Positions 8,927 to 16,761 of a stretch of 37,517 bases of DNA are shown piece by piece. The stretch is taken from NCBI GenBank assembly GCA_013288005.1, contig JABDCS010000018.1:1-37517 (forward strand), read 5' to 3'. This stretch comes from Chlamydiota bacterium. GTDB lineage: Bacteria > Chlamydiota > Chlamydiia > Chlamydiales > Rhabdochlamydiaceae. The first letter of the stretch is position 1. Each line of letters begins with the position of its first letter. The position numbers were made by a program, and so were the translations under genes. The notes under the pieces were generated by a model that saw nothing but the letters and a program-made list of their open reading frames with translations, did no database searches and was not told where the DNA came from.

Positions 8927-9628
8927 TTAATCAAAAGCAACCTTATTCGATTTAAGAATATTTGGATGCATGCTTGATTTTAGAACACTCTCCACAATAT
9001 GTTTTCTTACAATTTCTTTGATTTTTTCTCTTACGAATCTCCATTCATCACATAAGACAAACCAATCGTCTAATTCTAAGGGAATCAGAACTCGACCAGA
9101 TAAATTAGCAAGATATTTTTTTGCCGAGGTCCAAACATATTTTGAAAATTTTTCATCCGCATTTTCTGAGAGAATTTTAGCTGCCCGCCTAGGTTCCTCT
9201 ATTATATTTTCTTTGCCTATGTAATCAGCGCTCATAATCAGTAAATAGTAGGTAAGAGCTGCATGGACTTTATGTGTCGTTAGCATGCGATGTGCCGCAT
9301 GTTCCAATGCCAATCCTTTCTTATTTTCATTGTAATGTATAGATTGGAGAACCTTTTCAATACGATTGGCTAAATCATCATAATTGCTTTCTATCGCATC
9401 GAGTGCAGATTCAATTTCTGCATTTTCTTTAGTTCTGAACTCGTTAATTTTCTCACGTAAATGAACGAGTTCACTTCGGTATAATAGAGCTTCATTTACT
9501 ATTTGGATTAAATCGTTTGGGTTTTCTTCCCACTCTCTACAAAAAGTAGTTACTTTGTCTTCAAATTTCTTAATGACGGCATGCAAATGAGAAGCTGTTT
9601 TAGAGCATGTGATCGACGAAAGTGACAT
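8927..9628 (-). CDS. Hypothetical helical protein, no recognised family
   Basis: A 233-residue protein that I do not recognise. It is predicted almost entirely alpha-helical, with a coiled-coil-like stretch around residues 55-100 (SELVHLREKINEFRTKENAE) and a second helical block ending in a charged tail. There is no signal peptide or membrane segment. The coding strand is clearly more AT-rich than the neighbouring uvrC. No convincing ribosome-binding site precedes the ATG. It stands alone between uvrC and the AmaP-like gene, so it may be a lineage-specific insertion. Coding status is supported by length and codon-like composition only. Confidence 0.6.
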   Translation of the reverse strand: MSLSSITCSKTASHLHAVIKKFEDKVTTFCREWEENPNDLIQIVNEALLYRSELVHLREKINEFRTKENAEIESALDAIESNYDDLANRIEKVLQSIHYNENKKGLALEHAAHRMLTTHKVHAALTYYLLIMSADYIGKENIIEEPRRAAKILSENADEKFSKYVWTSAKKYLANLSGRVLIPLELDDWFVLCDEWRFVREKIKEIVRKHIVESVLKSSMHPNILKSNKVAFD

Positions 9629-9673
9629 ATCTATATTTATTTCGATTATGAATGATTTTGGGGGATACCCCTC

Positions 9674-10189
9674 TTAACTAACGCTAATGGTCAGGTAAAA
9701 AGGTTTACGATAGTTAAGATGACGCATAAATTGCCGACTTAAATCACCCTCAATTTTTTTTAGAAGTTTATCGTGTTCTTCCTTGTCTAAGTTAGGTAAC
9801 TCGGCAAATAATTCCAAGGTCGTCTCGTCCCGCAAGAGAACATCAATATCTGGTTTCATAGCAGGAAAATTATTCTGCCAATAACGACACACTAAGCTGC
9901 GAACAACCTCTAGATCGACTTGCGCAGTGTGGCTAAGAAATCCCATCTGTACTTGATAGTAACGAGTCCGGTATAGACGCATCGACAAGAGCATTAAAAG
10001 GAAGCCTAAAGTGAGCAAACCTATCCCAAAAAAAAGAACCTCAACCCCACTATCATGGGCTATCCACTCCGCTAATTGGTAACGCGCAAGTGGAGAAAAA
10101 AATAGCAAGATCCCTAATACGCCACTTAGACACAGAAGTGTCAGCAAAAAGAAATGCAAAGCGGAAAAGAGGATATGGGATTGTCTCAT
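9674..10189 (-). CDS. AmaP-like two-helix membrane protein, partner of Asp23
   Basis: A 171-residue protein with two hydrophobic helices near residues 8-31 (ILFSALHFFLLTLLCLSGVL) and 48-70, then a soluble region of about 100 residues. This layout, and the position directly behind an Asp23-family gene with an ATGA overlap, matches AmaP, the membrane anchor of Asp23 in Firmicutes. Sequence similarity to AmaP is weak by eye, so the name rests mainly on topology and context. Likely role: tethering the Asp23 homologue to the inner membrane, possibly linked to envelope stress. Confidence 0.6.
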   Translation of the reverse strand: MRQSHILFSALHFFLLTLLCLSGVLGILLFFSPLARYQLAEWIAHDSGVEVLFFGIGLLTLGFLLMLLSMRLYRTRYYQVQMGFLSHTAQVDLEVVRSLVCRYWQNNFPAMKPDIDVLLRDETTLELFAELPNLDKEEHDKLLKKIEGDLSRQFMRHLNYRKPFYLTISVS

Positions 10190-10620
10190 GTTCTTGCAGG
10201 GCGAACGGATTTACGTAATGCTTCTTCTACAGACTCTTCAAAGATAAGATCTTTAAATACGACGTGGACAGCACCTACATGGATTCCTGTTAATCGACTG
10301 ATATCCTGTGATATTTTAGCTTGAATCTCTTCCGCTTTTTCTGGAATGGACACTCCGTATCCCACCTTAATTTCAACTCGCAAATGGATAGTATTCGATT
10401 TTTCATCCTGTTCTACGTGAATTCCTTTCACGCTCGCAGGACCATCGCGTCCTAACAAACTATCTATCAGTGTGCCCTCTAAAAGGCCGACCCCTTCAAT
10501 GTGGGCCAAGCAGTGCAAAGCAATTGATTGAAAAACACGACTTTCAACATCTCGCGAAAAAATGGTGTCGGGAAGTTCAAGTTCTTTAGTATCGATTTGA
10601 ATGAGTTGGGAATCGTACAT
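10186..10620 (-). CDS. Asp23/Gls24 family envelope stress protein
   Basis: A 144-residue protein with the Asp23/Gls24 layout: an N-terminal strand-helix with VFQSIALHCLAHIEGV, a Gly/Asp loop, then HLRVEIKVGYGVSIPEKAEE and a helix leading into GIHVGAVHVVFKDLIFE. Asp23 in Staphylococcus aureus is an abundant membrane-associated protein tied to cell-envelope homeostasis. AAGGTG just upstream of the ATG supports the start. It is first in a two-gene operon with the AmaP-like gene. It diverges from the GYF_2 gene at 10737; the 116-base gap holds the promoter for the latter. Confidence 0.85.
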   Translation of the reverse strand: MYDSQLIQIDTKELELPDTIFSRDVESRVFQSIALHCLAHIEGVGLLEGTLIDSLLGRDGPASVKGIHVEQDEKSNTIHLRVEIKVGYGVSIPEKAEEIQAKISQDISRLTGIHVGAVHVVFKDLIFEESVEEALRKSVRPART

Positions 10621-10675
10621 AGGGCACCTTAAATTTTTTCAAACAACATTAGTCACATTTTACTCTCCAATCCGC

Positions 10676-10704
10676 TTGATCTCAAGGCTATTCTACCGTA
10701 TAAT
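10676..10704 (+). promoter_or_regulatory. Sigma-70-type promoter for the GYF_2 gene
   Basis: TTGATC at 10676-10681 and a perfect TATAAT at 10699-10704 are separated by 17 bases. Transcription would start near 10711, about 26 bases before the ATG at 10737. This is the best consensus promoter in the window. Confidence 0.75.
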
Positions 10705-10736
10705 CAAGCTTATAAGAAATTATTTGATCAGGTTTT

Positions 10737-11165
10737 ATGGATTTGCCCATTCTGGTGGCACTTTGGCTCGTTCAAGGATCTATTGCTGCTTATTACGCAA
10801 AAAGAAAAGGGCGTAATCCCTATTTATGGTTTGCGATCGGCTGTTTCTTTGGGATTTTTGGCATCATTGCCCTCTTTTTCTTAAAAAACCCTAAGAAAAA
10901 AGTTTCACCCTCAGCAGCACCGACACCACCAACACGAAAATCTCTCCCCTATCGTCAATGGTATTATCTCGATCAAGACACTCACCAAAATGGCCCTATT
11001 AATACATCTTTACTTGAAGATGCATGGCAAGAAGGTAAAATCACCGATTCTACCTACGTCTGGCATGAAGGGATGGAAAATTGGAAGCGTTGGAGCGATA
11101 TCCGCCAAGAGAATGGCCTTACAGAAACTCCACTTACAATAGCAAAGGCTATTGAGACTACTTAA
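10737..11165 (+). CDS. Membrane protein with C-terminal GYF_2 domain
   Basis: A 142-residue protein with two N-terminal hydrophobic helices (LPILVALWLVQGSIAAYYAK, and another near residues 28-47), a Lys/Pro-rich hinge, then a GYF_2 (DUF4339) domain from about residue 74 to 122. The domain signature is WYYLDQDTHQNGPI and later STYVWHEGMENWKRWSDI. GYF_2 domains are thought to bind proline-rich peptides or partner proteins; here it would face the cytoplasm or periplasm depending on topology. A strong promoter precedes it and it appears monocistronic. No specific partner can be named. Confidence 0.8.
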   Translation: MDLPILVALWLVQGSIAAYYAKRKGRNPYLWFAIGCFFGIFGIIALFFLKNPKKKVSPSAAPTPPTRKSLPYRQWYYLDQDTHQNGPINTSLLEDAWQEGKITDSTYVWHEGMENWKRWSDIRQENGLTETPLTIAKAIETT

Positions 11166-11208
11166 GTCTTTCGATTATCTAGAATTCTCTGGAATATTGT
11201 TTTTAACA

Positions 11209-11232
11209 GGTGTGATGCACGCGCCTCACACC
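11209..11232. terminator. Hairpin between convergent GYF_2 gene and rpsN
   Basis: GGTGTGA (11209-11215) pairs with TCACACC (11226-11232) around a 10-base loop. It lies in the 82-base gap between two converging genes. The stem is good, but neither side has a clean U-tract, so it is a possible bidirectional terminator only. Confidence 0.4.
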
Positions 11233-11247
11233 CAAAAAAACAGGGAT

Positions 11248-11553
11248 TTACCAACTTGCTTTGAAAACACCTGGTATCAAGCCTTTATTGGCCATTTCGC
11301 GAAAGCAGATACGAGAAAGCTTAAATTTGCTGAGCATACCCCGACCGCGTCCTGTTAATTGACAACGATTTCTTAAACGTACGCGAGAAGCATTACGAGA
11401 CATCTTATTCAGACGTGTTTGCGCATCGCGCTGATCTTCTTCGCTGGTAGAGGGATGTCGGATAATTTCTTTTAATTTTTCTCGCTGTTCTCTTTTAAGA
11501 GCCACGAGCCTTTCACGCTTCTTTTGCCTTGCGACAACGGATGTTTTAGCCAT
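11248..11553 (-). CDS. rpsN: 30S ribosomal protein S14
   Basis: Binds 16S rRNA in the head of the small subunit. The 101-residue protein is the long, zinc-free form of S14: the usual CxxC pairs are absent, and the conserved end [17 protein letters not shown] plus [25 protein letters not shown] C-terminus is present. The ATG follows rpmJ by 8 bases, with AGGAAA overlapping the rpmJ stop as its ribosome-binding site. The rpmJ-rpsN pair in this order is a chlamydial arrangement. Confidence 0.97.
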   Translation of the reverse strand: MAKTSVVARQKKRERLVALKREQREKLKEIIRHPSTSEEDQRDAQTRLNKMSRNASRVRLRNRCQLTGRGRGMLSKFKLSRICFREMANKGLIPGVFKASW

Positions 11554-11561
11554 AGTTTCCT

Positions 11562-11699
11562 TTATTTTTTACGGGCTGGACCCTTTTGCCTTTGCTTGCG
11601 GTTGGGATCTATTTTGTTAATCACATAGACACGACCCTTCCGGCGCACGAGTTTGTCTCCTTTCGAAGGATCAGCCTTCACAGATGCTCTCACTTTCAT
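11562..11699 (-). CDS. rpmJ: 50S ribosomal protein L36
   Basis: A 45-residue protein beginning [20 protein letters not shown] and ending in [15 protein letters not shown] basic residues. This is the longer L36 form without the CCCH zinc ligands, as found in Chlamydia; it binds 23S rRNA in the large subunit. It is first in an operon with rpsN. A promoter is visible 33 bases upstream. Confidence 0.93.
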   Translation of the reverse strand: MKVRASVKADPSKGDKLVRRKGRVYVINKIDPNRKQRQKGPARKK

Positions 11700-11731
11700 A
11701 TAGCACTCATAGTAGGACATGTAAGGGAGAA

Positions 11732-11760
11732 CTTATAACTTGTTGCTCATTTTTCAACAA
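11732..11760 (-). promoter_or_regulatory. Promoter of rpmJ-rpsN
   Basis: On the minus strand TTGTTG (11760-11755) and TATAAG (11737-11732) are 17 bases apart, giving a start near 11725 and a leader of about 26 bases. TTGTTG and CAACAA also form a short inverted repeat between the two boxes, which may be chance. Confidence 0.55.
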
Positions 11761-11911
11761 CTGATTCTCGCAGACACGCATCATCTTTGAGGAGTAAAAT
11801 ATTTTATTCACAAAAAAAAGTCTCTCATAAAACTAAATAATTTTTTTCATTCTTTGTCAGACAATTATTTGACTTTACTATTTTTGTTCTTACGAAGTTT
11901 TTAAGAAATTA

Positions 11912-11940
11912 TTTAAAATTAATAAGCGCTAATATATAAT
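11912..11940 (+). promoter_or_regulatory. Candidate promoter of the first island paralogue
   Basis: A perfect TATAAT at 11935-11940 lies 32 bases before the ATG at 11973. The box 17 bases upstream is only TTTAAA. The whole 273-base gap from rpmJ is very AT-rich, so a match to the -10 box alone has limited weight. Confidence 0.4.
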
Positions 11941-11972
11941 TAAAAATAAAAAAAATAACTATCAGATAAAAT

Positions 11973-14126
11973 ATGTCATCTCATTCAATTACGGATTCTC
12001 TAAATCTCGATTATATTTATCGAACACTTACCGATTTTAAACCCTTAGATAAAAAAGGAAGGCCAGTCTATCTTAAGGTAAATTTTGAAGTCACAACAAA
12101 ACTAGCAGGGCGTGCGACATTTCAACAGCTCCTTGAGCGCGTAAAGTGTTCGTTTGTAGATTCAATAGACCCTCAAAGAAAAGAAAAAATCGATAAGGTT
12201 TTTGATAAACTCCTCATCATCCATTCCTCTCAAAAAGATGAAGTCATTCCACATTTAAAGCCTGCGAAAGTTTTTGTCGATACAACCTATCTTACACAAA
12301 CTCTCCATAGGATTTATGGTTTACATCTCTTAAAAAAGATGTTCTACCATTCTTCCAGAATGCTTTACTATCAATCTCCCCTAAAAGAATTCAATAGGAA
12401 AATTGATCAAGGATATTATTCCTCAGTAGTATCGGTAAGCACAACGCCTACAGGCATAAACATTTCAGATAAGGATTTTAAGAAGTTCTGCCTCGATATT
12501 CATCTACTATTAAATGATTCAAGAGGGATAGCTTTTTTAGCGCGGTATCCACGTTTTTCCCAGGATTTTGATCTAAAAAATACGTCCGGTGAAGATATAG
12601 AAATATTATTAAAAACTCTTGTAGATATGGTAGCAGAAAGAACTCCAACAGAAATATTACAAGCAGATTTTTTTGCATCCTGTTTAATAAAAAATGTGTG
12701 CATCCAGGCAACGGAGGTTATGAACACCTCTTTTGAAGCAATCTATAAGGACAAACCTATTTGGCTTTTTTTAGATCGTACAATTCCCTCATTCCGAACG
12801 TTACTCCCCACCTTACTTTCAGAAGACAGCCATTCACAAGTTAGCAAAGAATTATTGCAATCAATTTTAAAAGATGAGCTTAGAATCAATCCGCTCTACG
12901 AATTGTTGTACACCGGATATCAAAAGTTTCAAGCGAAATACTATCAAATCGAACCGGACTCTCCAATTATTTACAAAGATGGAGACACTTCGACTTTTAG
13001 CTTACCTTTGCCTTCTGATTTTGCCCGCTTACCTTTTTGGTTTTCTGAGAAACCCACCTTGCCCCCTCCTACTCCTTCGTCGCCTGAATCAGCCCCTTCA
13101 GATGAAAAAAAAGAAGAAAAAAAAGCCTCAAGTAAAAAAAGCTACTCCTCAAAAAGAAAAAAAACGAAACCCTTTGCTCCCAAGATCACTTCTCCAAAAA
13201 CCTCTTCTTTGAGCAGTTCTATTTCCACACCAGAAGCCACTCCCGCTGCCTTATCTGAGATGCCCAGCACAACTACCATGTCTTCCTTATTATCTGATGC
13301 TATGAGCTCTTCAACTAGCCCTTCAATTTCACTAATCACCAGTGCTTTAGCAATTTCTCCCCCGATTTCTGAAGAACTGACTCCTAGCGAAAGTCCTCTT
13401 TCTAGCTGTTCAAGTGGCTCTATCGGATCATTGAGTAGTCCTGCAATCTCATCTACATCTAAACCCGTTGGACCTTCCCTTTCATCTGCAGCCGCAACCG
13501 TAGCTTCCTCTAAAAGCTCTTCTAGCAGTTCATCAACTCGTAATCCGTCTGCTACCGCCTCCACTCACGTTAGCCCCTTCTATATCTTCGCCGATCGCGT
13601 GAACGCATGGCTAGAAACTCCTAGAGCTGCTGTTGCTCAACCATCCTATGCCCATCTCCCCCCAGAAGTAAAAAAAATCATGATCTGGAGACATGCATTC
13701 CCTCGAATGATCGATTACTTTGTAGGGACACCTTATTCTTTTGACACCACTTGGCCTAATCCTAAAACAGGAAGAGAGGATCCAATTTGTCATATTTTAG
13801 CAGAAATTGATTGGATCGATAAAAGCGGAAAAAAACAACGCGCTTTAGGGAGATTTGAATATTCTATCGATGGAGATAACATTTGCTATCACCGCTATTT
13901 TCAGTACTTAAATAAAGAAGAAGTTGTAAATTTCTTGAGCATCAAAAAAGAAAGCGACTTCCCTTCATTAGAAACTAGCCATCGGCTTTTAGCAGAAAAA
14001 GCCAAAGAAATAGAAGTGCATGTCCCAGAAGCAGAAGGTTCCTATACGAAGGGCCCTTTAGGTACAGTCATTATTCACGACAGAGATAATGATTTCACGA
14101 TCACCTTATTTAAAAGAGGACTCTGA
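11973..14126 (+). CDS. Large island protein, paralogue 1 (unknown C-terminal domain, Ser/Pro-rich linker)
   Basis: A 717-residue protein of unrecognised family, paralogous to the next gene. Residues 1 to about 357 form a mostly helical domain; the segment YLKVNFEVTTKLAGRATFQQ aligns with LSLNFRVTKDPKLEASLPNL of the paralogue. A basic patch near residue 380 (KKSYSSKRKKTKPF) opens a Ser/Thr/Pro-rich linker to about residue 533. Residues 536-717 form the conserved C-terminal domain with WRHAFPRMIDYFVGT, DPICHILAEIDW, RFEYSID, ICYHRYFQYLN and GPLGTVIIHD. There is no signal peptide or membrane helix; the Ser-rich N-terminus is compatible with type III secretion but does not prove it. No Shine-Dalgarno sequence is seen before the ATG. 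A secreted effector is the most likely role, as inference only. Confidence 0.85.
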   Translation: MSSHSITDSLNLDYIYRTLTDFKPLDKKGRPVYLKVNFEVTTKLAGRATFQQLLERVKCSFVDSIDPQRKEKIDKVFDKLLIIHSSQKDEVIPHLKPAKVFVDTTYLTQTLHRIYGLHLLKKMFYHSSRMLYYQSPLKEFNRKIDQGYYSSVVSVSTTPTGINISDKDFKKFCLDIHLLLNDSRGIAFLARYPRFSQDFDLKNTSGEDIEILLKTLVDMVAERTPTEILQADFFASCLIKNVCIQATEVMNTSFEAIYKDKPIWLFLDRTIPSFRTLLPTLLSEDSHSQVSKELLQSILKDELRINPLYELLYTGYQKFQAKYYQIEPDSPIIYKDGDTSTFSLPLPSDFARLPFWFSEKPTLPPPTPSSPESAPSDEKKEEKKASSKKSYSSKRKKTKPFAPKITSPKTSSLSSSISTPEATPAALSEMPSTTTMSSLLSDAMSSSTSPSISLITSALAISPPISEELTPSESPLSSCSSGSIGSLSSPAISSTSKPVGPSLSSAAATVASSKSSSSSSSTRNPSATASTHVSPFYIFADRVNAWLETPRAAVAQPSYAHLPPEVKKIMIWRHAFPRMIDYFVGTPYSFDTTWPNPKTGREDPICHILAEIDWIDKSGKKQRALGRFEYSIDGDNICYHRYFQYLNKEEVVNFLSIKKESDFPSLETSHRLLAEKAKEIEVHVPEAEGSYTKGPLGTVIIHDRDNDFTITLFKRGL

Positions 14127-14290
14127 TTTCAGATGCGGATAACACATCTCTTATTCAAGGGAGAAAGACCGAAGTCGCTAAGTCATCTAAAATAAAGCAA
14201 TTTCTGTCTTGACTCTAAAAGGATCTACACTACTTGGTCTATTTTAATGACATTGAGAAATTCTTAAATAAAAATAAGCAATATAATTGT

Positions 14291-14319
14291 TTGATATTTA
14301 ATTGTTTAATTAATATACA
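14291..14319 (+). promoter_or_regulatory. Candidate promoter of the second island paralogue
   Basis: TTGATA at 14291-14296 and TATACA at 14314-14319 are 17 bases apart, within a very AT-rich gap of 232 bases. The start would fall near 14326, about 33 bases before the ATG at 14359. The spacing to the start codon resembles that of paralogue 1. Confidence 0.45.
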
Positions 14320-14358
14320 ATTTAATATATATTTTAAACAAAAAAATTATGTCAGATT

Positions 14359-16761
14359 ATGTCACAGTTAATAAAAAAAATAGAAATAAGCTTCGATAGT
14401 TTCAATTCTTCCTTAGAGAGCATATACGAAAATACAAAAAATTTGCCATTATCTATAGACAACGATGGAAAACCTCATTTTCTTAGCCTTAATTTTCGTG
14501 TAACAAAAGACCCAAAATTAGAAGCGTCCTTACCTAACCTGGCTGATCGTTTAAAAAAAGCCATGGAACATTCCTGCGATATAAACAAAAGAGAAAAAGC
14601 GCATGAAATTTTTAATAAAATCATCAAATTCAATTATTTAGACAAAGGAGTATCTCTAACAAGTGACCTCTTTATTTTGAGAGGAATACAGGCGTTTAAA
14701 AACACACTTGATGTTACTCGTTTTAAGGAGATTCCGGATGAGCTACATGCATTATATGTTGTAAAACAATTTTTTTATTGTCTTTCAGTAGCTTTAAACC
14801 TTGATCATGTTGCTACAGAGCACGCGCAATTAAAAATTAAAGATGGGCCTTTTTCTACTATAATAAATTTCAACCGAAAAACACAAAAATACGAGCTTAA
14901 TCCTTTAGGTATATCTGTAGCGATTAGGTCCACACTAGGAATGGCGTGGTTATCTCTTAACAAAGCTGATTGTATGCCAAATAGTGATCTAAAATTCTTA
15001 GCATCCTTTGAATCTGTCTCTTCCGATCCTCTGGAAAAATTAGTAGAAAACTATATTAAAGGAGAAGCTAATATTACATTGTTGCTTGGTTATTTAAAGT
15101 GTGCGAAAAGCCAAGCTGACTTCTGTAAAGGCTTGAGCCCTCGTATCCGCTACTTCATTTCTAATATAATCCGATCTTCAGAATATCTCGAAAGATTACC
15201 CACTAGCTCAACCGAATTTTATAAAATGGCAGAAGGAATCATGACAGATCGAGCAAGGATGGATACTGCATATAAAACATTATACGGAGAATACCGACAT
15301 CTTTTTCCTAAAGTAAACCTAGACCCGGAGAAGAATCCGGATTTTATTTATTATGATCCTCTGCTAAACCAGGAATCTTTTTCCTCAAACAGTGTGCTTT
15401 TATTCTTACCAGAGGGATTTGTAGATGAAATAGGTTATTCGCTTACTGAGACGCCTTACTCTCCACAAATTTATACCTACGCCGTTCATTTGGGATTTAA
15501 GGACATTTCTCAAGAAGGCAAAGCAGAAAAGGTGCCTTCTAAGAAAACCAAACCTTCTAAGCAAAAAAGAATCTCTTCTTCACCAAAAGATTTACCCTCT
15601 ATTTCAACTCCTAAAGCTGCGCAAAAACCACACCATGTGGCCGATCTTTTAAGCACAGAAAGCCCTACCTCCTCCAGTAGTTCTTTGAGCTCCTCTAGTA
15701 GTCCTTCGCTAGCTTCTACTCCCACTCCAAAGCGTCCGGCTGCTGCTACACTTAAACCTCCTTCGAGCGAGAACCTCCTTCCTAGCTCCTCTAGCAATTC
15801 ATTAAGCTCTACAAGTAGTCCTTCGCTATCTTCTACTCCCACTCCAAAGCGTCCGGCTGCTGCTACACTTAAACCTCCTTCGAGCGAGAATCTCCTTCCT
15901 AGCTCCTCTAGCAATTCATTAAGCTCTACAAGTAGTCCTTCGCTATCTTCTACTCCCACTCCAAAGCGTCCGGCTGCTGCTACACTTAAACCTCCTTCGA
16001 GCGAGAACCTCCTTCCTAGCTCCTCTAGCAGTTCGTTAAGCTCTACAAGTAGTCCTTCGTTATCATCTACTCCTACTCCAAAGCGCCCGGTTGCTGCTAT
16101 ACCAAAGCCGACTTCGAGCGAGGGTTCTGCTTCAAGCTCTTTAAGCAGTTCATCAAGTTTGCTACCTGCGGCTGCCGCTGTTGCTGGGCCTGCTCATACA
16201 CCTCCAACTTACACATTTGCACAACGTGTTCGCGTTTGGAGAGAAAATCCTGGTGCTGCTCTTCGTCAAGCATCCTTTGCCCACCTTCCTCCAGACCTAA
16301 AAAAAGCCATGTTGTGGAGACATGACTTCCCTAGAGTCATTGACTACTTTGTGGGGACGGCTTATTCCTTCGATGCCACTTGGAAAAATCCTAGGACAAA
16401 AAAGGAAGATCCCATTTGTCATATTTTAGCAGAAATTGAATGGGAGGATAGAAAAGGAAAAAAACAACGAACACTAGGAAGGTTCGAATACTCAATAGAC
16501 GAAAATAACATTTGTTATCATCGCTATTTTCAATATTTGAATGATTTAGAACTTGCTGACTTTTTTCACATGCGACATGAAACCGATTTTCCTACCCTTG
16601 AAACAAGCCAACAGCTTCTCCAAGAAAACCCCTGTAAACGCGCAGTAGTCGTGCCTACAGCTGCAGGGTCCTATACGCAAGGTCCTTTAGGTACTGTTGT
16701 GATCCACGATAGTGAGAATAATTTTACTATCACTTTATTTAAGCTAAACGGATCTGCCTGA
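14359..16761 (+). CDS. Large island protein, paralogue 2 (unknown C-terminal domain, repeat linker)
   Basis: An 800-residue paralogue of the preceding gene with the same architecture: a helical N-terminal region (about 1-390), a basic patch (KKTKPSKQKR near residue 396), a Ser/Pro linker to about residue 615, and the conserved domain at 617-800. That domain matches paralogue 1 at about two thirds of positions by eye, including WRHDFPRVIDYFVGT, DPICHILAEIEW, RFEYSID, ICYHRYFQYLN and GPLGTVVIHD. The N-terminal regions have diverged much further. The linker contains four 39-residue tandem repeats. The ATG is the second of two created by a 10-bp duplication (14346-14365); the first opens a 16-codon frame out of phase. 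Function unknown; a lineage-specific effector is inferred. Confidence 0.85.
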   Translation: MSQLIKKIEISFDSFNSSLESIYENTKNLPLSIDNDGKPHFLSLNFRVTKDPKLEASLPNLADRLKKAMEHSCDINKREKAHEIFNKIIKFNYLDKGVSLTSDLFILRGIQAFKNTLDVTRFKEIPDELHALYVVKQFFYCLSVALNLDHVATEHAQLKIKDGPFSTIINFNRKTQKYELNPLGISVAIRSTLGMAWLSLNKADCMPNSDLKFLASFESVSSDPLEKLVENYIKGEANITLLLGYLKCAKSQADFCKGLSPRIRYFISNIIRSSEYLERLPTSSTEFYKMAEGIMTDRARMDTAYKTLYGEYRHLFPKVNLDPEKNPDFIYYDPLLNQESFSSNSVLLFLPEGFVDEIGYSLTETPYSPQIYTYAVHLGFKDISQEGKAEKVPSKKTKPSKQKRISSSPKDLPSISTPKAAQKPHHVADLLSTESPTSSSSSLSSSSSPSLASTPTPKRPAAATLKPPSSENLLPSSSSNSLSSTSSPSLSSTPTPKRPAAATLKPPSSENLLPSSSSNSLSSTSSPSLSSTPTPKRPAAATLKPPSSENLLPSSSSSSLSSTSSPSLSSTPTPKRPVAAIPKPTSSEGSASSSLSSSSSLLPAAAAVAGPAHTPPTYTFAQRVRVWRENPGAALRQASFAHLPPDLKKAMLWRHDFPRVIDYFVGTAYSFDATWKNPRTKKEDPICHILAEIEWEDRKGKKQRTLGRFEYSIDENNICYHRYFQYLNDLELADFFHMRHETDFPTLETSQQLLQENPCKRAVVVPTAAGSYTQGPLGTVVIHDSENNFTITLFKLNGSA
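15664..16131 (+). repeat. Four in-frame 117-bp tandem repeats
   Basis: Units start at 15664, 15781, 15898 and 16015, each 117 bp or 39 codons. Each encodes a Ser-rich stretch, then TPTPKRPAAATLKPPSSENL or a variant. Units 2 and 3 differ at a single base, while units 1 and 4 carry more changes toward their outer ends. This is the pattern of recent unequal exchange or slippage, so copy number is likely variable between strains. The array lies in the linker of paralogue 2. Confidence 0.95.

Noticed and set aside
13142..13564. 140-codon antisense frame in the linker of paralogue 1
   Set aside because: Same cause: low-complexity Ser-rich coding sequence leaves the opposite frame free of stops.
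15510..15959. 149-codon open frame on the minus strand across the repeat array
   Set aside because: It is produced by Ser/Pro codons of the repeats read backwards; its repeating Leu/Glu/Gly content mirrors the plus-strand repeats and it has no start signals.
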